From an uncultured Tateyamaria sp. (GTDB taxonomy: Bacteria; Pseudomonadota; Alphaproteobacteria; Rhodobacterales; Rhodobacteraceae), in contig NZ_CANNDN010000001.1 of the NCBI RefSeq assembly GCF_947503465.1, positions 806,001-870,000 of the forward strand: 64,000 nucleotides of DNA, in the 5' to 3' direction. A program made the translations under genes and the position numbers. Of this stretch, positions 38,303 through 47,756 are shown one piece after another (position 1 is the first letter of the stretch; each line of letters opens with the position of its first letter). Under the pieces are notes generated by a model. It was not told where the DNA came from, made no database searches, and worked only from the letters and a program-made list of their open reading frames with translations.

Positions 38303-39784
38303 TTGTCCGATTTTGCCGCCGCCCCGCACATGCCGCCAGCACACCCGTTTGACGACGACAAGCTGAAGGAAGAGTGCGGGATTTTCGGGGTCCTCGGGAC
38401 CATGGACGCGGCCAATTTCGTGGCCCTGGGCCTGCACGCGCTGCAACACCGGGGGCAAGAGGCGGGCGGCATCGTCGCCTTCCACCCTGACCACGGCTTC
38501 AACTCCGCCCGCCGCTTTGGGTACGTCCGCGACAACTTTACCAGCCAGGACGTGATGGAAACGCTGCCGGGGTCGCTGTCCATCGGACATGTCCGATACT
38601 CGACCGCTGGATCCAAAGGACAGACCGCGATCCGCGACGTGCAGCCCTTCTTTGGTGAATTTGCCATGGGGGGCGCCGCCATCGCCCATAACGGCAACAT
38701 CACAAATGCCGACGCTCTGCGGCGCGAGTTGATCGAACGCGGCTCGATCTTCCAAAGCTCGTCCGACAGCGAATGCATCATCCACCTGATGGCGCGCAGC
38801 CTGCAACGCAATATCCCCGAACGGATGGAAGACGCGCTGCGCCGGGTTGAAGGCGCGTTTTCGGTCGTCGCCATGACCCGGACCAAGCTGATCGGCGTGC
38901 GCGACGCGCTTGGGGTGCGCCCGCTGGTGCTGGGCAAGCTGGACACCGGTTATGTTCTGAGTTCCGAAACCTGCGCGCTCGATATCATCGGCGCCGAGTT
39001 TGTACGCGAGATCGAACCCGGCGAGATGGTGGTGATCACCGATCAAGGGATCGAAAGCCGGCACCCGTTCCGCCCCAAGGCGTCCCGTTTCTGTATCTTC
39101 GAACACGTGTATTTCAGCCGTCCCGACAGTATCCTCGGGGGCCGGTCCGTCTATGAGACGCGCGAGAATATCGGCCGCGAACTGGCCAAGGAAGCGCCGG
39201 TGGAGGCAGACCTTGTCTGCCCTGTCCCTGACAGCGGCACGCCTGCGGCCATCGGTTTTTCGCTGGAGTCGGGCATTCCTTATGCCATGGGGATTATCCG
39301 CAACCAGTATATGGGCCGCACCTTTATCGAGCCGACCGAGCAGATCCGCAACATGGGCGTGCGCCTGAAGCTGAACGTGAACCGCGCCCTGATCCGCGGC
39401 AAGCGCGTGATCCTGGTGGATGACAGCGTCGTGCGCGGCACGACGTCGCGCAAGATCAAGGAGATGATCCTGGATGCGGGCGCGGCAGAGGTCCATTTCC
39501 GCATCGCCTCGCCCCCCACGGCGTGGCCTTGTTTCTACGGCGTCGACACGCCGCAACGCGAAAAGCTGCTTGCGGCCACCATGAGCGAAGAAGAGATGAC
39601 AGAACATCTGGGCGTCGACAGCCTCAAGTTCATCTCGCTTGATGGTCTTTACCGCGCCGTGGGCGAGGCCAAGGGGCGCGATGCGTCCAGCCCGCAATAT
39701 TGCGACGCCTGTTTCTCGGGTGAATACCCGGTCGAGCCTGCCGACATGATCGAAAAAGGGTTCGAGATGAAGGCGGCTGAGTAA
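38303..39784 (+). CDS. purF: Amidophosphoribosyltransferase
   Basis: The enzyme of 493 residues catalyses the first committed step of purine synthesis. A propeptide precedes the glutaminase nucleophile Cys25 in KEECGIFGV. The PRPP-binding motif VILVDDSVVRGTTS is near residue 370. The start is either a TTG at 38303 (GGAG seven bases before) or ATG at 38330; the longer form is listed because of the ribosome binding site. A set of cysteines near the C-terminus (PQYCDACFSGEYP) suggests an iron-sulfur type PurF. Confidence 0.95.
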   Translation: MSDFAAAPHMPPAHPFDDDKLKEECGIFGVLGTMDAANFVALGLHALQHRGQEAGGIVAFHPDHGFNSARRFGYVRDNFTSQDVMETLPGSLSIGHVRYSTAGSKGQTAIRDVQPFFGEFAMGGAAIAHNGNITNADALRRELIERGSIFQSSSDSECIIHLMARSLQRNIPERMEDALRRVEGAFSVVAMTRTKLIGVRDALGVRPLVLGKLDTGYVLSSETCALDIIGAEFVREIEPGEMVVITDQGIESRHPFRPKASRFCIFEHVYFSRPDSILGGRSVYETRENIGRELAKEAPVEADLVCPVPDSGTPAAIGFSLESGIPYAMGIIRNQYMGRTFIEPTEQIRNMGVRLKLNVNRALIRGKRVILVDDSVVRGTTSRKIKEMILDAGAAEVHFRIASPPTAWPCFYGVDTPQREKLLAATMSEEEMTEHLGVDSLKFISLDGLYRAVGEAKGRDASSPQYCDACFSGEYPVEPADMIEKGFEMKAAE

Positions 39785-39825
39785 TCCTGCTGACAAAATC
39801 TGCCATGTGCCGGTCGTATGCTGGC

Positions 39826-40239
39826 ATGATGAACATGACCCCACCCGACTTTCTTGCCCGGATCGAGACCTGGCCCCAGCCCGCACAAACGCAGTTCGTG
39901 AAGCTGCGGCAGATCGTCCATGATGTCGCCACATCCGCCGAGATCGGCCCGCTGGACGAAAGCCTGAAATGGGGCCAACCGTCCTGGCGACCCAAGCGCG
40001 CGCGCGTAGGATCGACCTTGCGCGTGGACTGGTCCCCCTCCACACCCGATCGCCTGCTGGCGTTTGTCGATTGCAAGACCAACCTCGCCGCACAGATGGA
40101 CACCCGCTTTCCCGGGCAGTTCCACAATGACGGGCGGCGGGCGTTGGGCTTTGACCTGGACAAGCCGCTGGATGAAGATGCGGTTTGGCAGCTGGTTCAC
40201 CTGACCCTGACCTACCACCGGGCCAAGCGCGCCGCCTGA
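39826..40239 (+). CDS. DUF1801 domain protein
   Basis: This small protein of 137 residues has the DUF1801 pattern (LRQIVHDVATSAEIGPLDESLKWGQPS). The function of this fold, related to YdhG-like domains, is not established. The start is uncertain between ATGs at 39826, 39829 and 39835. It follows purF with a 41-base gap. Confidence 0.75.
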   Translation: MMNMTPPDFLARIETWPQPAQTQFVKLRQIVHDVATSAEIGPLDESLKWGQPSWRPKRARVGSTLRVDWSPSTPDRLLAFVDCKTNLAAQMDTRFPGQFHNDGRRALGFDLDKPLDEDAVWQLVHLTLTYHRAKRAA

Positions 40240-40365
40240 TCAGCGCGCCTTTGCCACCTGCCCGCACGTCAATGGGCAAGGGGCCGCGCATGGCCCTACG
40301 CCCCCGTTCACCCTGCCCAGCCTCCATGTTAGCGGCGCGCTCCGAAAGGAGGGTTCACCCCTATC

Positions 40366-40638
40366 ATGACTGACCCCACAAATGACATCACCGCCAATCT
40401 GGCGACCCAGCGCGGAGCGTTGCCACTGCGCAACCTGCAACTGATCGGCATTGCGGGCACCCAAGAGCACCCCCGCGCCCTGCTGCGCACGGCAGGCGGG
40501 CAAACCCGACTGGTTCGCGTTGGCGACACCCTGCGCCAGGGCGCCGTCATCGCAATTGGCGCGGACAGGATCGTGCTGAACGGCGGCATGGGCCAACGTA
40601 CGCTCACCCTGCCCGACCAACCCCGCGCCGCTGCTTGA
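40366..40638 (+). CDS. Small PilP/GspC-like protein
   Basis: The protein has 90 residues; its second half (RLVRVGDTLRQGAVIAIGAD followed by a V-x-L-x-G-G-x-G strand) resembles the small beta domain of type IV pilus PilP and GspC proteins. No signal peptide or membrane segment is visible, so it is either cytoplasmic or a detached domain. AAGGAGG lies about 14 bases before the ATG. Confidence 0.6.
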   Translation: MTDPTNDITANLATQRGALPLRNLQLIGIAGTQEHPRALLRTAGGQTRLVRVGDTLRQGAVIAIGADRIVLNGGMGQRTLTLPDQPRAAA

Positions 40639-40669
40639 CCTGAGCGCGCGCACGGGGCACACCGCCGCC

Positions 40670-41311
40670 ATGACACAGACCGCCCTGATCACCGGAGCGT
40701 CCCGCGGCCTTGGCGCTGCGCTTGCGCTGGCCCTCGCACCGACCCATCACATCATCGCCGTCGCCAAGACCACCGGCGCCCTGGAAGACCTGGATGACCA
40801 GATCAAGGCCCGCGGCGGCAGTGCCACGCTGGCGCCCATGGACATCGGCAACGATGCGGCCATGCAGACCCTATGCCGTGGTATTTTTGACCGCTGGAAC
40901 AGCCTGGACATGTGGGTGCACTGCGCCGTGCACGCGGCACCGCTGTCCCCGGCCAACATGATCAATGACAAGGACATGGCCAAATCCATCGCGGGCAATG
41001 TCACGGCCACATCGACCTTGATCACCTATATCGCCCCGCTTCTGGGCGAGGCCGGGCGCGCCGTTTTCTTTGACGATCCGGTGGCCGGGCAACCGTTCTA
41101 CGGAGCCTACGGGGCCACAAAGGCCGCTCAGATCGCCCTGGCCCGCAGCTGGCAGGCCGAAACGGCGCGCACCGGGCCACGGGTGCATATCGTGACGCCT
41201 ACGCCGATGCCCACGGCCACGCGTGCCCGGTTTCACCCTGGCGAAGACCGGTCGGCGCTGAATGACCCGGCAGGCGAAGCGGCGCGCATCCTCTCTGAAA
41301 TCAACGGTTGA
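40670..41311 (+). CDS. Short-chain dehydrogenase/reductase
   Basis: This 213-residue protein has the classical SDR features: a TGASRGLG cofactor loop at residues 8-15 and a YGATK (YxxxK) catalytic motif near residue 147. The usual NAG block is replaced by HCAVHAAP. Substrate unknown. It slightly overlaps the open frame of the next gene. Confidence 0.8.
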   Translation: MTQTALITGASRGLGAALALALAPTHHIIAVAKTTGALEDLDDQIKARGGSATLAPMDIGNDAAMQTLCRGIFDRWNSLDMWVHCAVHAAPLSPANMINDKDMAKSIAGNVTATSTLITYIAPLLGEAGRAVFFDDPVAGQPFYGAYGATKAAQIALARSWQAETARTGPRVHIVTPTPMPTATRARFHPGEDRSALNDPAGEAARILSEING

Positions 41312-41342
41312 ACGCGCGGTCCGGTCGTGGCCCAATGCGGCC

Positions 41343-41987
41343 ATGCTGTCCCGTCTCACCAGGTTTGATCGCCCCCGCCCTGCCGCGCAGGCAGGCGCAT
41401 TGCAGGCCATCTATGATGCGGCGGCAACGGGCTGGCAGGACGGCATCTCGAAACTCGGGTTCGTCACCGCCTATGCAGAGCTGATGCAAGCCACCGCGCA
41501 CCGTCCCGCGCGGCACGTACTGGATGTTGGGACAGGTACAGGCGCCTTTGCCAATGCGTGGGTTGCGGCCCGCGGCCATCCGGACGCGCTGACACTCACC
41601 GACATTTCCCCTGCCATGCTGGGCGCCGCCACCAAACGCCTGCCTACCGCCAGCACGCGCGTCGCGGCGATCGGCGATCCGCTGGAAGGCCTGCCACCGC
41701 AAGACGTCGTCCTTTGCGCGCACGTGGTCGAACATCTTGAAAACCCGGCCTCGGCCCTGCGATGGCTGCATGATCGGCTGGCGCCGGGCGGGATGCTCGT
41801 CCTGGCCCTGTCGCGCCCACACTGGTGCACCGCGCTGGTCCGCTGGCGCTGGGGCAACGCGGCCTATGCACCCACGGAGGCGCGCACCATGCTGGCACAG
41901 GCCGGGTTCACCGATATCGCATTGCACCCCTTCACCAAGGGGCCGCCGTCCCGCGTATCGCACGGCTACATCGCGCACCGCCCTTGA
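41343..41987 (+). CDS. Class I SAM-dependent methyltransferase
   Basis: The 214-residue protein has the SAM loop VLDVGTGTGAFANAW near residue 60, then LTDISPAML and a CAHVVEHLENP block. It may act on a small molecule, as in UbiE-like methyltransferases. The start is uncertain; an in-frame ATG at 41262 lies inside the upstream SDR gene. No clear ribosome binding site is seen. Confidence 0.75.
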   Translation: MLSRLTRFDRPRPAAQAGALQAIYDAAATGWQDGISKLGFVTAYAELMQATAHRPARHVLDVGTGTGAFANAWVAARGHPDALTLTDISPAMLGAATKRLPTASTRVAAIGDPLEGLPPQDVVLCAHVVEHLENPASALRWLHDRLAPGGMLVLALSRPHWCTALVRWRWGNAAYAPTEARTMLAQAGFTDIALHPFTKGPPSRVSHGYIAHRP

Positions 41988-42029
41988 AAGGCCCACGGCA
42001 CTGCGGCCCTTGCGAGACGGTCCTTGTGC

Positions 42030-42071
42030 CCTGTTTCAAAAAAGTCGCCGCCGGAGGCTCCGACAGTTGCC
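42030..42071 (-). repeat. Possible degenerate intergenic repeat, copy e (reverse orientation)
   Basis: On the minus strand a GGAGCCTCCGGCGG core is followed by CGACTTTTTTGAAAC, resembling copy d at 27806. Similarity is limited to the core, so the assignment is tentative. Confidence 0.35.
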
Positions 42072-42113
42072 CCAAGGGGCGCACATCCATAGTAAGGCCC
42101 AAAGGGGCAACAC

Positions 42114-42896
42114 ATGCGCATTCTCATCACCAATGACGACGGTATCTCGGCCCCCGGCCTGACGGTGCTGGAACGGATCGCCGCAGATGTGGCCGGGCCG
42201 GATGGGCATGTCACGACAGTGGCCCCGGCCTTCGAACAATCCGGTGTGGGACATTGCATCAACTATGCCCGCCCCTTCATGTTCCAGCAGATCGGTCCGC
42301 ACCGCTACACGGTCGAAGGATCGCCGGCCGATTGCGTGCTGGCCGCCCTGCACCAGGTGCTGGACGGCCCGCCGGACCTGATCCTGTCCGGGGTGAACCG
42401 GGGCAACAATTCGGCAGAAAACGCGCTGTACTCGGGAACGCTGGGTGCAGCGATCGAAGGGGCGCTTCAGGGCGTGCTTTCCATAGCCCTGTCGCAGTAT
42501 TTCGGGCCCGAGAACCGCGCGCTTGATGATCCGTTCGAGGCGTCGGCGACCCACCTCAAGGATGTAGTTGAGCGGATTGTCGCCGCCACGCCGGAGGTGC
42601 AGCCGGGCTACCAGCTGTTTTACAACGTCAATGTCCCGCCGGTTGCGGCCGCATCCGTGCAGGGCACCAAACTGGTCCCGCAAGGCCTCCGACCCGGTGT
42701 CGGCTTTCACACCGAACAGACGCAATCACCCAATGGACGCAACTTCCTCTGGATCAAGGGCGGCAATCAGCAGGTGCCGACGGCGCCGGGCACGGATGCT
42801 GCCGTAAACCTTGACGGCTACATCTCGGTCACCCCCATGCGCGCCGATTACACCGCCCATGACATGCTGGGGCAGTTGGGGTCCATCGCCACATGA
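42114..42896 (+). CDS. surE: 5'/3'-nucleotidase SurE
   Basis: This 260-residue protein starts [16 protein letters not shown], with the metal-binding NDD, and has [18 protein letters not shown] in the middle. SurE is a survival protein acting on nucleoside monophosphates. It overlaps pcm by four bases and precedes an NlpD-like gene, a conserved order in proteobacteria. Confidence 0.95.
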   Translation: MRILITNDDGISAPGLTVLERIAADVAGPDGHVTTVAPAFEQSGVGHCINYARPFMFQQIGPHRYTVEGSPADCVLAALHQVLDGPPDLILSGVNRGNNSAENALYSGTLGAAIEGALQGVLSIALSQYFGPENRALDDPFEASATHLKDVVERIVAATPEVQPGYQLFYNVNVPPVAAASVQGTKLVPQGLRPGVGFHTEQTQSPNGRNFLWIKGGNQQVPTAPGTDAAVNLDGYISVTPMRADYTAHDMLGQLGSIAT

Positions 42897-43546
42897 GTGA
42901 CGACGCCGCCGACCTCGCCACACGCAAGATGCAGTTTCTTTACGCCCTGCGCTCAAAGGGCGTGACGGACAAGCGCGTGCTGCAGGCCATGGAGGAAATC
43001 GACCGTGGGCCCTTTGTCCGTGGGCTTTTTGCCGAACGCGCCTACGAAGACATGCCCTTGCCCATCGCCTGTGGGCAAACAATCAGCCAGCCGTCGGTCG
43101 TGGGCCTGATGACCCAGGCGTTGCAGGTCAGCCCCCGTGACAAGGTGCTCGAGATCGGCACCGGCTCCGGCTATCAGGCGGCGATCCTGGCCAAGCTGGC
43201 GCGCCGTGTCTACACGATTGACCGCCATCGCCGTCTGGTGCGCGAGGCGCGCGACATCTTCGAAGAGCTGAATCTGCACACCATCACCGCAATCACCGGG
43301 GACGGATCATACGGGCTGCCGGATCAGGCCCCCTTTGACCGTATCATCGTGACCGCCGCTGCCGAGGACCCGCCGGGCCCGTTGCTGGGGCAGTTGAAGG
43401 AGGGCGGGATCATGGTGCTGCCCGTCGGACAGTCCGATACGGTGCAAAGCCTGATCCGTGTGCACAAGACGGCGCAGGGCCTTGAATACGACGAATTGCG
43501 CGACGTGCGCTTTGTTCCCTTGCTCGAGGGCTTGGGCAAAGAGTGA
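42893..43546 (+). CDS. pcm: Protein-L-isoaspartate O-methyltransferase
   Basis: The 217-residue repair enzyme methylates isoaspartyl residues. SAM motif [15 protein letters not shown] is near residue 83, with the GDGSYG and [14 protein letters not shown] blocks. Its start overlaps the surE stop (ATGA), so translation is coupled. Confidence 0.95.
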   Translation: MSDDAADLATRKMQFLYALRSKGVTDKRVLQAMEEIDRGPFVRGLFAERAYEDMPLPIACGQTISQPSVVGLMTQALQVSPRDKVLEIGTGSGYQAAILAKLARRVYTIDRHRRLVREARDIFEELNLHTITAITGDGSYGLPDQAPFDRIIVTAAAEDPPGPLLGQLKEGGIMVLPVGQSDTVQSLIRVHKTAQGLEYDELRDVRFVPLLEGLGKE

Positions 43547-43609
43547 AACTGGTGTAAAACAGTGCGCAACCGACAAGGCCCCCACCCACGAGGGGCCCGG
43601 CAGAGGACG

Positions 43610-44806
43610 ATGCAGATGATCCCGATGCAAAAGCGCAGCCGCGCGCCCCTGATGATGGCAACCTGTGGCCTGCTGGTACTGGCCGCCTGTGACGAGCCGC
43701 TGGATTTCGACCTGCGCGGTCTGGGTGGCGGGTTCTCGACCGCACCCGCGGCACAGAACGCCACCGCTGACCGGCCCCGGCCCGACAATCGCGGCGTCAT
43801 CTCCTATCCCAACTATCAGGTCGCCGTCGCCAACCGGGGCGACACGCTTGCGGATGTGGCCGCCCGTGTGGGCCTGCCCGCCGACGATCTGGCAAGCTTT
43901 AACGGTGTCGCCGCCGATGTGCCCCTGCGCAGCGGCGAGATCATCGCCCTGCCCCGGCGCGTGGCCGAACCGTCGCCGGCCACCGGGGCCATCGGCACCG
44001 GACCGATCCAGCCGGGCGCGGTGGACGTGACCACGCTGGCTGGCAATGCCATCGACAATGCTGCGCCGACGCCTGTCGCAGACACCCCGCGCACCGCCTT
44101 GCCGCAGACTGGTCAGGAACCGATCCGCCACCGTGTGGAACGGGGCGAGACGGCCTTTACCATTGCGCGGCTCTATCAGGTGCCCGCCAAGTCACTGGCG
44201 GAATGGAACGGTCTGGGCGCCGATTTCGCGATCCGCGAGGGGCAGTTCCTGTTGATCCCCGTTGCACGCGTGGCCGCCCCGGACCGCGCAGACACGACCA
44301 CAACAACGGCCCCCGGCGCCGGTTCACCCACCCCGCTGCCGCCCAGTTCGGCCCAGCCGTTGCCGGAGGACGACACCGCCACCCCACCTGCCGCGGCCCC
44401 GGCCCCCGGGACACCGGTTGCAGATGTCGGTGAGACCAGCGCACCCGCGCAGACAGCCGCCATGTCGCTGCCGGTGCAGGGCGCGATCATCCGCGACTAT
44501 TCCAAAGGCCGGAACGAAGGCATCGACATCCAGGCGGCCCCCGGCACAGCCGTGAAGGCCGCTGCCGCAGGAACCGTCGCGGCCATCACCAAAAGCGCCG
44601 AAGGCGTGCCGATCATCGTTGTGCGCCATCCAGACAACCTGCTGACCGTTTACGCAAACGTCACCGATGTGTCCGTGACCAAGGACCAGAGCGTATCCCG
44701 GGGCCAGTCCATCGCGAAACTGCGGGACACCGCGGACACCGCCTATGTGCATTTCGAAGTGCGTGACGGTTTCGACAGCGTGAACCCCAATCCGTTCTTT
44801 GAATAG
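43610..44806 (+). CDS. nlpD: NlpD-like lipoprotein, LysM x2 plus degenerate M23 domain
   Basis: This protein of about 398 residues has a lipobox LVLAAC with Cys27. Two LysM domains follow (VANRGDTLADVAARVGLPAD near residue 70; HRVERGETAFTIARLY near 170), then a proline-rich linker and a C-terminal M23-type domain. The first metal-binding histidine of M23 peptidases is lost (RNEGIDIQA), so it probably activates an amidase, as E. coli NlpD does. A GAGG site precedes the ATG. It follows surE-pcm. Confidence 0.85.
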   Translation: MQMIPMQKRSRAPLMMATCGLLVLAACDEPLDFDLRGLGGGFSTAPAAQNATADRPRPDNRGVISYPNYQVAVANRGDTLADVAARVGLPADDLASFNGVAADVPLRSGEIIALPRRVAEPSPATGAIGTGPIQPGAVDVTTLAGNAIDNAAPTPVADTPRTALPQTGQEPIRHRVERGETAFTIARLYQVPAKSLAEWNGLGADFAIREGQFLLIPVARVAAPDRADTTTTTAPGAGSPTPLPPSSAQPLPEDDTATPPAAAPAPGTPVADVGETSAPAQTAAMSLPVQGAIIRDYSKGRNEGIDIQAAPGTAVKAAAAGTVAAITKSAEGVPIIVVRHPDNLLTVYANVTDVSVTKDQSVSRGQSIAKLRDTADTAYVHFEVRDGFDSVNPNPFFE

Positions 44807-44939
44807 CAGCCAACGGGCCTAAAATGTGGCGCAGCGCCCGCAATGCGGGTGATTGCGCCATGTTTGCCGCAAACTTTCCCTCAATTTTCCTAAAACGCCC
44901 GTGTTTGGCCCTAAGACCGCCCGGTTGCGGGATCAGAAA

Positions 44940-44964
44940 CAATCCAACGAAACGAATTGGATTG
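44940..44964 (+). promoter_or_regulatory. Inverted repeat just before a Hint gene
   Basis: CAATCCAA, a 9-base spacer and TTGGATTG form a perfect 8-bp inverted repeat, ending 10 bases before the start at 44975. It may be an operator or a leader hairpin that affects translation. Confidence 0.4.
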
Positions 44965-44974
44965 GTTCAGGCCC

Positions 44975-46018
44975 ATGCCTGTCTTTTACGGATACAGCTT
45001 TGCCCTGCGCGGCATCCAAACCACGGTCAACGGGGCCGCCAACAACTATGCTTTCGCCCCGACAGGGACATGGAGCTATACGGGCGACACCACCTATTTC
45101 GTCGTCAACGAGAATGATGGCGCGACCGTCTTCAACGGCGACGGCAACAACAACGAAACGGTACAGGCCCAGGAACGGTTAGACGGGGCGTTTCCCCAGA
45201 CCGTGTTCATCGAAGGGACCGAGCGCCAGATCATCTGGGACTATACCTTTACCGTGACGGACGGCACGACGACCTGGCAGGTCGCGGTGATCGATGTCGA
45301 CCTGAACAATGACAACGACCTGAATGACGGCGCGGATGCCACGGCGACGGACGAAGACGGCTATTTCCTTGTGTTTCCGGACGGGTTGCCCCCGCCCAAC
45401 ACGGATCTGACCATTGGCGGCATTGTCGAGAATGACGAATTTGTCCCTCACGGCGATCTGGGCGGTGCGATCGTGTGTTTCGCATCGGGCACCTTGATTG
45501 AAACCCCCTATGGCCCCCGCGCCATCGAAACGCTGCAGGATGGCGATCTGGTCATAACAGATCGCAGCGGCCCGCAACCCATCCTGTGGTGCGGTCAAAC
45601 CACGGTTGTCGCAAATGGCGAACTGGCGCCCATCGTGATCTCTGCCGGAACGCTTGGCAATGACCGTGACCTGGTTGTGTCACCGCAACATGCCATCCTC
45701 CTGAACGATTGGCGTGCCGAATTGCTGTTTGGCCAAGACGAGGTGCTGGTGCGGGCCAAGGATCTGTCATGCCTTGACGGCGTGTATCGCAAGCCCGGCG
45801 GGCGCGTGACCTATCACCATATCCTTCTGAGCAGTCACCAGGTGGTGCAATCACACGGGATCTGGAGCGAAACCCTGTATCCCGGTGCCATCGCCATGGG
45901 CGCTGTCGGTGATGCCGCACAGGCCGAGATTGCGCGCCTTTTTCCCGATCTCGACGCCTACGGCCCGATGTGTGCCCCTTGCCTGAGAGGGTTTGAGGCG
46001 CAGGTGCTGGCGGCCTAG
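44975..46018 (+). CDS. Hint-domain protein with intact catalytic residues
   Basis: The 347-residue protein has an acidic N-terminal region rich in Asp/Asn (INDNDLND-like stretches, possibly calcium binding). A Hint domain follows: VCFASGTLIETPYG with the nucleophile Cys near residue 168, VSPQHAILL and LLSSHQVVQSHG. All three expected catalytic positions are present. In roseobacters such Hint proteins are often secreted; no signal peptide is evident. The stop shares a CTAG with the convergent gene, a 4-base overlap. The start is ATG 44975 or TTG 44957. Confidence 0.8.
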   Translation: MPVFYGYSFALRGIQTTVNGAANNYAFAPTGTWSYTGDTTYFVVNENDGATVFNGDGNNNETVQAQERLDGAFPQTVFIEGTERQIIWDYTFTVTDGTTTWQVAVIDVDLNNDNDLNDGADATATDEDGYFLVFPDGLPPPNTDLTIGGIVENDEFVPHGDLGGAIVCFASGTLIETPYGPRAIETLQDGDLVITDRSGPQPILWCGQTTVVANGELAPIVISAGTLGNDRDLVVSPQHAILLNDWRAELLFGQDEVLVRAKDLSCLDGVYRKPGGRVTYHHILLSSHQVVQSHGIWSETLYPGAIAMGAVGDAAQAEIARLFPDLDAYGPMCAPCLRGFEAQVLAA

Positions 46019-46857
46019 ATCGCCACGCCCCGCCGCCCGGCCAGATCGCAGAAAAACTGCCACGCGACACGCCCGGACCGGGACCCGCGCGTGGCCTGCC
46101 ATTCGATCGCCTCGGCCCTCAATGTGTCCGCGTCCATCTCGACCCCGTAGGCCGCGCAATAGCCCCGGATCATCGCCAGATACTGATCCTGATCGCAGGC
46201 ATGAAAGCCAAGCCACAGGCCAAACCGGTCCGAGAGCGACACCTTTTCCTCAACCGCCTCGGACGGGTTGATCGCACTGCCCCGCTCGTTCTCGATCATG
46301 TCACGCGGCATCAGGTGGCGGCGGTTTGACGTGGCATACAGGATCACGTTATCCGGCCGCCCTTCGATGCCCCCATCCAGAACCGCCTTGAGCGATTTGT
46401 AATGCTGGTCATCATGGCTAAAGCTCAGATCGTCACAGAACAGAAGAAAGCGCGCATCGGGCGCCTCGCGCAGCACGTTCAGCAACCGGCCCACCGACGG
46501 CAAGTCCTCGCGGTGCAGCTCCACGATCTTCAGCTGCGCATATTCAGCCTCAAGATCACCATGTATCGCCTTGACAAGGCTTGACTTTCCCATACCCCGC
46601 GCGCCCCAGAGCAGTGCGTTGTTGGCTGGCAGTCCCTGCGCAAACTGGCGCGTATTGGCCAACAAGGTGTCGCGCGACCGGTCAACGCCCAAAAGCAGAT
46701 CAAGGGGCACGCGGCTGACGTGGGACACAGGCTCCAACCGGTCAGGTCCGGTCTGCCAGACAAAGGCTGCGGCCGCATTGAAATCGGGCGCTTGCAGCGG
46801 GGCCGGCGCCATCCGTTCCAGCGCCGCCGCGATGCGGTCCATCGGATCATCGATCAC
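46015..46857 (-). CDS. DUF815-family AAA+ ATPase
   Basis: This 280-residue protein has a P-loop WGARGMGKSSLVKAI near residue 84, a Walker B-like FLLFCDDLSF, and a sensor block YATSNRRHLMPRD. DUF815 ATPases are common in alphaproteobacteria; their client is unknown. It overlaps tatC by four bases, so it is translated with the tat genes. Confidence 0.85.
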   Translation of the reverse strand: MIDDPMDRIAAALERMAPAPLQAPDFNAAAAFVWQTGPDRLEPVSHVSRVPLDLLLGVDRSRDTLLANTRQFAQGLPANNALLWGARGMGKSSLVKAIHGDLEAEYAQLKIVELHREDLPSVGRLLNVLREAPDARFLLFCDDLSFSHDDQHYKSLKAVLDGGIEGRPDNVILYATSNRRHLMPRDMIENERGSAINPSEAVEEKVSLSDRFGLWLGFHACDQDQYLAMIRGYCAAYGVEMDADTLRAEAIEWQATRGSRSGRVAWQFFCDLAGRRGVAI

Positions 46858-47756
46858 TTGGCGTCTTCCTCGGGCAGATCACCAAGGTCTTCCTCGTCGT
46901 CGAAATACCCTTCTTCGCGCAGCCTGGCGTCGCGCTTGGTCTCGACCCGGGCCACCAACCAGATGGAAATTTCGTACAAGCCATACACCACGGTAAACAG
47001 GATCAACTGCGTGATCACATCCGGCGGCGTCACAACCGCGGCCAGCACAAGGATGCCAACCATGGCGTATTTGCGCACGTTGCCAAGGCCCTCGGAACTG
47101 ACCAGCCCCGCCTTGCCCATCAGCGTCAACAGCACCGGCAATTGAAAGCACAAGCCAAAGGCCATGATGAATTTCAGCGTGATATCAAGGCTTTCATTGA
47201 CCTTACCGTTGAACACGATCGTCGGTCCATCACCTGCTTCCGGCGTGGCCCCACCCCCCAGAATGCTCGTGAACATGGACGACGCATCGGCAAATCCCAG
47301 AAGGAACCGCATGGCCAGCGGCGTCACCACGAACTGGGCAAAGCTGGCCCCCAGAATGAACATCAACGGCGAGGCGACAAGAAATGGCAGAAACGCAGTC
47401 TTTTCCTGGCGGTACAGGCCCGGGGCCACAAAGCGCCACATCTGGAAGCCAATCACCGGAAAGGCGATGCCGAAGCCAAAGACCATCGACACCCGAAACA
47501 GTGTAAACAGGTATTCCTGCGGGCTGGTATACTGGAAGGTGGGCGACGGATCACCCAGCGCCCGCAACGTGTTTTCGATCGGGTCCAGCAGGAATTCCAG
47601 CACGTGGGCCGCGATGAATTCGCCCTGGATCGGGATGAAGAAGATGGTGATGGCAATGATGAACGCGATCACGGACCGGATCAGGCGGGTGCGCAACTCG
47701 GCCAGATGCTCGATCAGCGGCGCCGTGCTGTCATCAATGTTCTCTGACTGGCTCAT
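46854..47756 (-). CDS. tatC: Twin-arginine translocase TatC
   Basis: The 300-residue protein has six transmembrane helices, starting with the EHLAELRTRLIRS helix-1 block and the conserved FRVSMVFGFGIAFPVIGFQ. It recognises twin-arginine signal peptides together with TatB. The stop of tatB directly precedes its ATG. An acidic C-terminal tail extends beyond the usual family end. Confidence 0.95.
   Translation of the reverse strand: MSQSENIDDSTAPLIEHLAELRTRLIRSVIAFIIAITIFFIPIQGEFIAAHVLEFLLDPIENTLRALGDPSPTFQYTSPQEYLFTLFRVSMVFGFGIAFPVIGFQMWRFVAPGLYRQEKTAFLPFLVASPLMFILGASFAQFVVTPLAMRFLLGFADASSMFTSILGGGATPEAGDGPTIVFNGKVNESLDITLKFIMAFGLCFQLPVLLTLMGKAGLVSSEGLGNVRKYAMVGILVLAAVVTPPDVITQLILFTVVYGLYEISIWLVARVETKRDARLREEGYFDDEEDLGDLPEEDAK

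Noticed and set aside
38282-40327. A long minus-strand frame opposite purF and the DUF1801 gene
   Set aside because: purF is unambiguous; the reverse frame is composition-driven.
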